From Allocoprobacillus merdigallinarum (GTDB lineage: Bacteria > Bacillota_I > Bacilli_A > Erysipelotrichales > Coprobacillaceae): 6,274 bases of DNA. Under the pieces are notes generated by a model that saw only the letters and a list, made by a program, of their open reading frames with translations, did no database searches and was not told the origin of the DNA. The first letter of the stretch is position 1. The number at the start of each line of letters is the position of its first letter. The DNA is taken from NCBI GenBank assembly GCA_019117525.1, contig DWZO01000013.1, positions 1 through 6,274 of the forward strand, in the 5' to 3' direction. This document shows, piece after piece, positions 4,815-6,274 of the stretch. Position numbers and translations under genes: made by a program.

Positions 4815-6170
4815 ATGAACGATTTTATCATTAAACTTCTTGATTTAAAAGAAAAAGATTTGGATTTTATTGAATCTATTACCAAAACTGAATCTTCTGA
4901 TTTTATTATTATTCTTAAAAGATCTATTCAGGTTTGTCCTCATTGTGGTTCTTTAACCGATAGAATTAAAGATTATAAAATCAGAAAATTAAATCATAAA
5001 GTTTTAATTCATTCTCATTCTTTTATTTTCTATAAACAACGTCGTTATTGCTGCAAGGACTGTGGCAAGTCCTTCGTTGAATATTCTCCCTTTACTGGTA
5101 CCAGACATATCCTTACTGCTTCTACTGTTATCAATATTCTTAATGATTTGAAACCTTACACTTCTACATTTTCTTCTGTAGCTAAAAAATATGGTGTTTC
5201 TGTTTCTACTGTTGTCGATATCTTCGATAGACATGTTCAAATCAAAAGAAAAACTCTTACTCATATCCTCTGTTTTGATGAATTCTATTTCAACAGACAT
5301 GCAAAAAAGAAATATGCTTTTATGATTATGGATTTTTCTAAAAAATATATTATTGATATTGTGGAATCTAGATGGAGTGAAGATCTTTATGACTATTTCT
5401 TCCACATTCCTCTTGAAGAACGAAATCAAGTTAAATATATCATTATAGATATGTATTCTAATTATAAGTTCATTATTCATAATTTTTTTAAAAGTGCTAT
5501 TATCTGCGTTGATCCTTTTCATGTAGTCAAAAAAGTTAATGATTCATTGAATCAGGTAAGAAAAAGAATCATGAAGAAGTATTCTACTGATGAACTTAAA
5601 AATTCTGTAGATTACAAACTTCTTAAAAGCAGATATTATATTATTCTTAAAAATGAAGACAGTTTAAACTTTGAAAAATTCTACTATGATAGAGTTTTAG
5701 GACATACAACAACTGAACTAGGCTTAAAGGAAAGAATCCTTCAAATTAATCCTATACTCAATGAAGCCTATAAAATAAAAGAAGAATACATCAACTTCAA
5801 TAATGAAAATCAGGAGACATTTGATATAGATAAAAAAACAAAAGAATTCGATTCATTAATAAAAAGAATGAAATTATCAAATATACAGGAGATGATTGAA
5901 TGTGCAAAGACACTCACAAACCGGAAACAGGAGATATTAAATTCATTTCATTGGTATGATGGAAGAAGACTTTCAAACGGACCTATAGAAGGAAAGAATA
6001 ACTATATAAAGAAAATTATAAGTAATGCAAATGGATTAAGCAATTTTAAAAGAGCCAGGAACAAATTCATTTATTCACAAAACCAATATGAAAAATATCT
6101 AATAAATGAAAATAAAGAAAGTATTAAAAGAATAGGTAATTATAGAGGAAAATATAAAAAAAGGAAATAA
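4815..6170 (+). CDS. ISL3-family DDE transposase
   Basis: The 451-residue protein is full length for the ISL3 group and catalyses cut-and-paste-type movement of the element. The N-terminal zinc finger (zf-ISL3) uses C41-x2-C44 and C80-x2-C83. A helix-turn-helix follows at about 117-140 (TFSSVAKKYGVSVSTVVDIF). The DDE catalytic domain shows D155 (ILCFDEFYF), D212 (IIIDMYSNYK) and E392 (SNGPIEGKNN), with the family's conserved HWYDGRR just before it. The Lys/Arg-rich C-terminus probably contacts DNA. No frameshift or early stop is seen, so the enzyme is likely active. The ATG lies 6 bp after GGAGG in a near-perfect AAAGGAGGT Shine-Dalgarno that is potentially masked by a hairpin. Ile codon use changes abruptly: ATT/ATC almost exclusively up to about residue 312, then mostly ATA, suggesting a mosaic gene or local compositional pressure. 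Confidence 0.95.
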   Translation: MNDFIIKLLDLKEKDLDFIESITKTESSDFIIILKRSIQVCPHCGSLTDRIKDYKIRKLNHKVLIHSHSFIFYKQRRYCCKDCGKSFVEYSPFTGTRHILTASTVINILNDLKPYTSTFSSVAKKYGVSVSTVVDIFDRHVQIKRKTLTHILCFDEFYFNRHAKKKYAFMIMDFSKKYIIDIVESRWSEDLYDYFFHIPLEERNQVKYIIIDMYSNYKFIIHNFFKSAIICVDPFHVVKKVNDSLNQVRKRIMKKYSTDELKNSVDYKLLKSRYYIILKNEDSLNFEKFYYDRVLGHTTTELGLKERILQINPILNEAYKIKEEYINFNNENQETFDIDKKTKEFDSLIKRMKLSNIQEMIECAKTLTNRKQEILNSFHWYDGRRLSNGPIEGKNNYIKKIISNANGLSNFKRARNKFIYSQNQYEKYLINENKESIKRIGNYRGKYKKRK

Positions 6171-6174
6171 AATA

Positions 6175-6188
6175 ATGAATGTCTGCAA
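6175..6188 (-). repeat. Right copy of an internal inverted repeat in the IS
   Basis: ATGAATGTCTGCAA lies just after the transposase stop codon and mirrors 4781-4794 with a single mismatch. The pair frames the coding sequence. It could be a subterminal transposase site, or could allow the 5' and 3' ends of the mRNA to pair. Confidence 0.6.
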
Positions 6189-6205
6189 TTTCCTTTAAAA
6201 TAAAA

Positions 6206-6234
6206 GTGGGGTGTTTCTGCCCCACAATTTTTTT
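6206..6234 (+). terminator. Intrinsic terminator of the transposase gene
   Basis: GTGGGG (6206-6211) pairs with CCCCAC (6220-6225) around an 8-base loop. AA and seven Ts follow (6228-6234). The hairpin lies 35 bp after the stop codon and inside the element, so transposase transcription should end before the right terminal repeat. Confidence 0.88.
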
Positions 6235-6250
6235 AAAGCTTTTTTATAAA

Positions 6251-6273
6251 ACCCCGCGATTATTTAAAGCGCC
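6251..6273 (-). repeat. Right terminal inverted repeat of the ISL3-family element
   Basis: Read inward on the minus strand it begins GGCGCTTTAAATAATCGC, a start typical of ISL3 ends (GG followed by C and T-rich bases). Its inner 17 bases are identical to the left repeat. Only one base of flanking DNA remains in the window. Confidence 0.85.
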
Positions 6274-6274
6274 A

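Larger units (their letters stand above)
4655..6273 (+). mobile_element. ISL3-family insertion sequence (about 1.6 kb)
   Basis: The element is bounded by 23-bp imperfect inverted repeats (4655-4677 and 6251-6273) and holds one ISL3-type transposase gene with an intact zinc finger and DDE triad. Both ends begin with GG, as is usual for ISL3 elements. The length of about 1619 bp and single-gene layout fit the family. It carries its own promoter, a protective hairpin over the ribosome binding site, a terminator-like hairpin at the left end and a strong terminator at the right. The family usually makes 8-bp target duplications. The left flank would be CATTTTCA, but only one base remains on the right, so the duplication cannot be tested. 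The exact left tip is uncertain because four bases near it differ from the right tip. Confidence 0.85.

Noticed and set aside
5004..5522. 172-codon open frame on the minus strand within the transposase gene
   Set aside because: It is antisense to an intact transposase with all catalytic residues, lacks recognisable domains, and its open frame follows from the low stop density in this composition.

Overview
This is a low-GC, AT-rich bacterial window. Its short intergenic spaces, strong GGAGG-type ribosome binding sites, TGA used as a stop, and gene set (YitT membrane protein, Crp/Fnr regulator, UbiB-like kinase with a phasin-like partner, Rpn-type nuclease, ISL3 insertion sequence) point to the Bacillota. 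An anaerobic gut member of the Erysipelotrichales or a related order is my best guess, from general resemblance only.

Layout from left to right. Bases 1-680 hold the N-terminal 226 codons of a minus-strand YitT-family membrane protein that runs off the window. A divergent regulatory region of about 90 bp follows, with a perfect TGTAA-N6-TTACA operator. It leads rightward into a 207-residue Crp/Fnr-family regulator (770-1393). The regulator converges on a UbiB/ABC1 kinase gene (1400-2995, minus). Both stop codons touch or lie inside one 14-bp perfect hairpin that looks like a bidirectional terminator. The kinase gene overlaps a small phasin-like coiled-coil gene upstream of it (2979-3278, minus), forming a two-gene operon. 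A hairpin terminator at about 3344-3375 separates this from an Rpn-family PD-(D/E)XK nuclease/putative transposase gene (3432-4373, minus).

From about 4655 to 6273 there is an apparently complete ISL3-family insertion sequence. It has 23-bp imperfect terminal inverted repeats (inner 17 bp identical), a 451-residue DDE transposase with an intact zinc finger and catalytic triad, and its own terminator. Its left end has two features that would silence read-in transcription: a terminator-like hairpin, and a second hairpin that would bury the transposase Shine-Dalgarno sequence in any transcript started outside the element. The element's own extended -10 promoter lies inside the left arm of that hairpin, so self-initiated mRNA would escape it. 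The transposase also changes Ile codon usage sharply near residue 313.

I see no RNA gene, CRISPR array or clearly novel multi-gene system. The most interesting material is regulatory: the operator shared by two promoters, the stop-codon-overlapping terminator, and the protection architecture of the insertion sequence.
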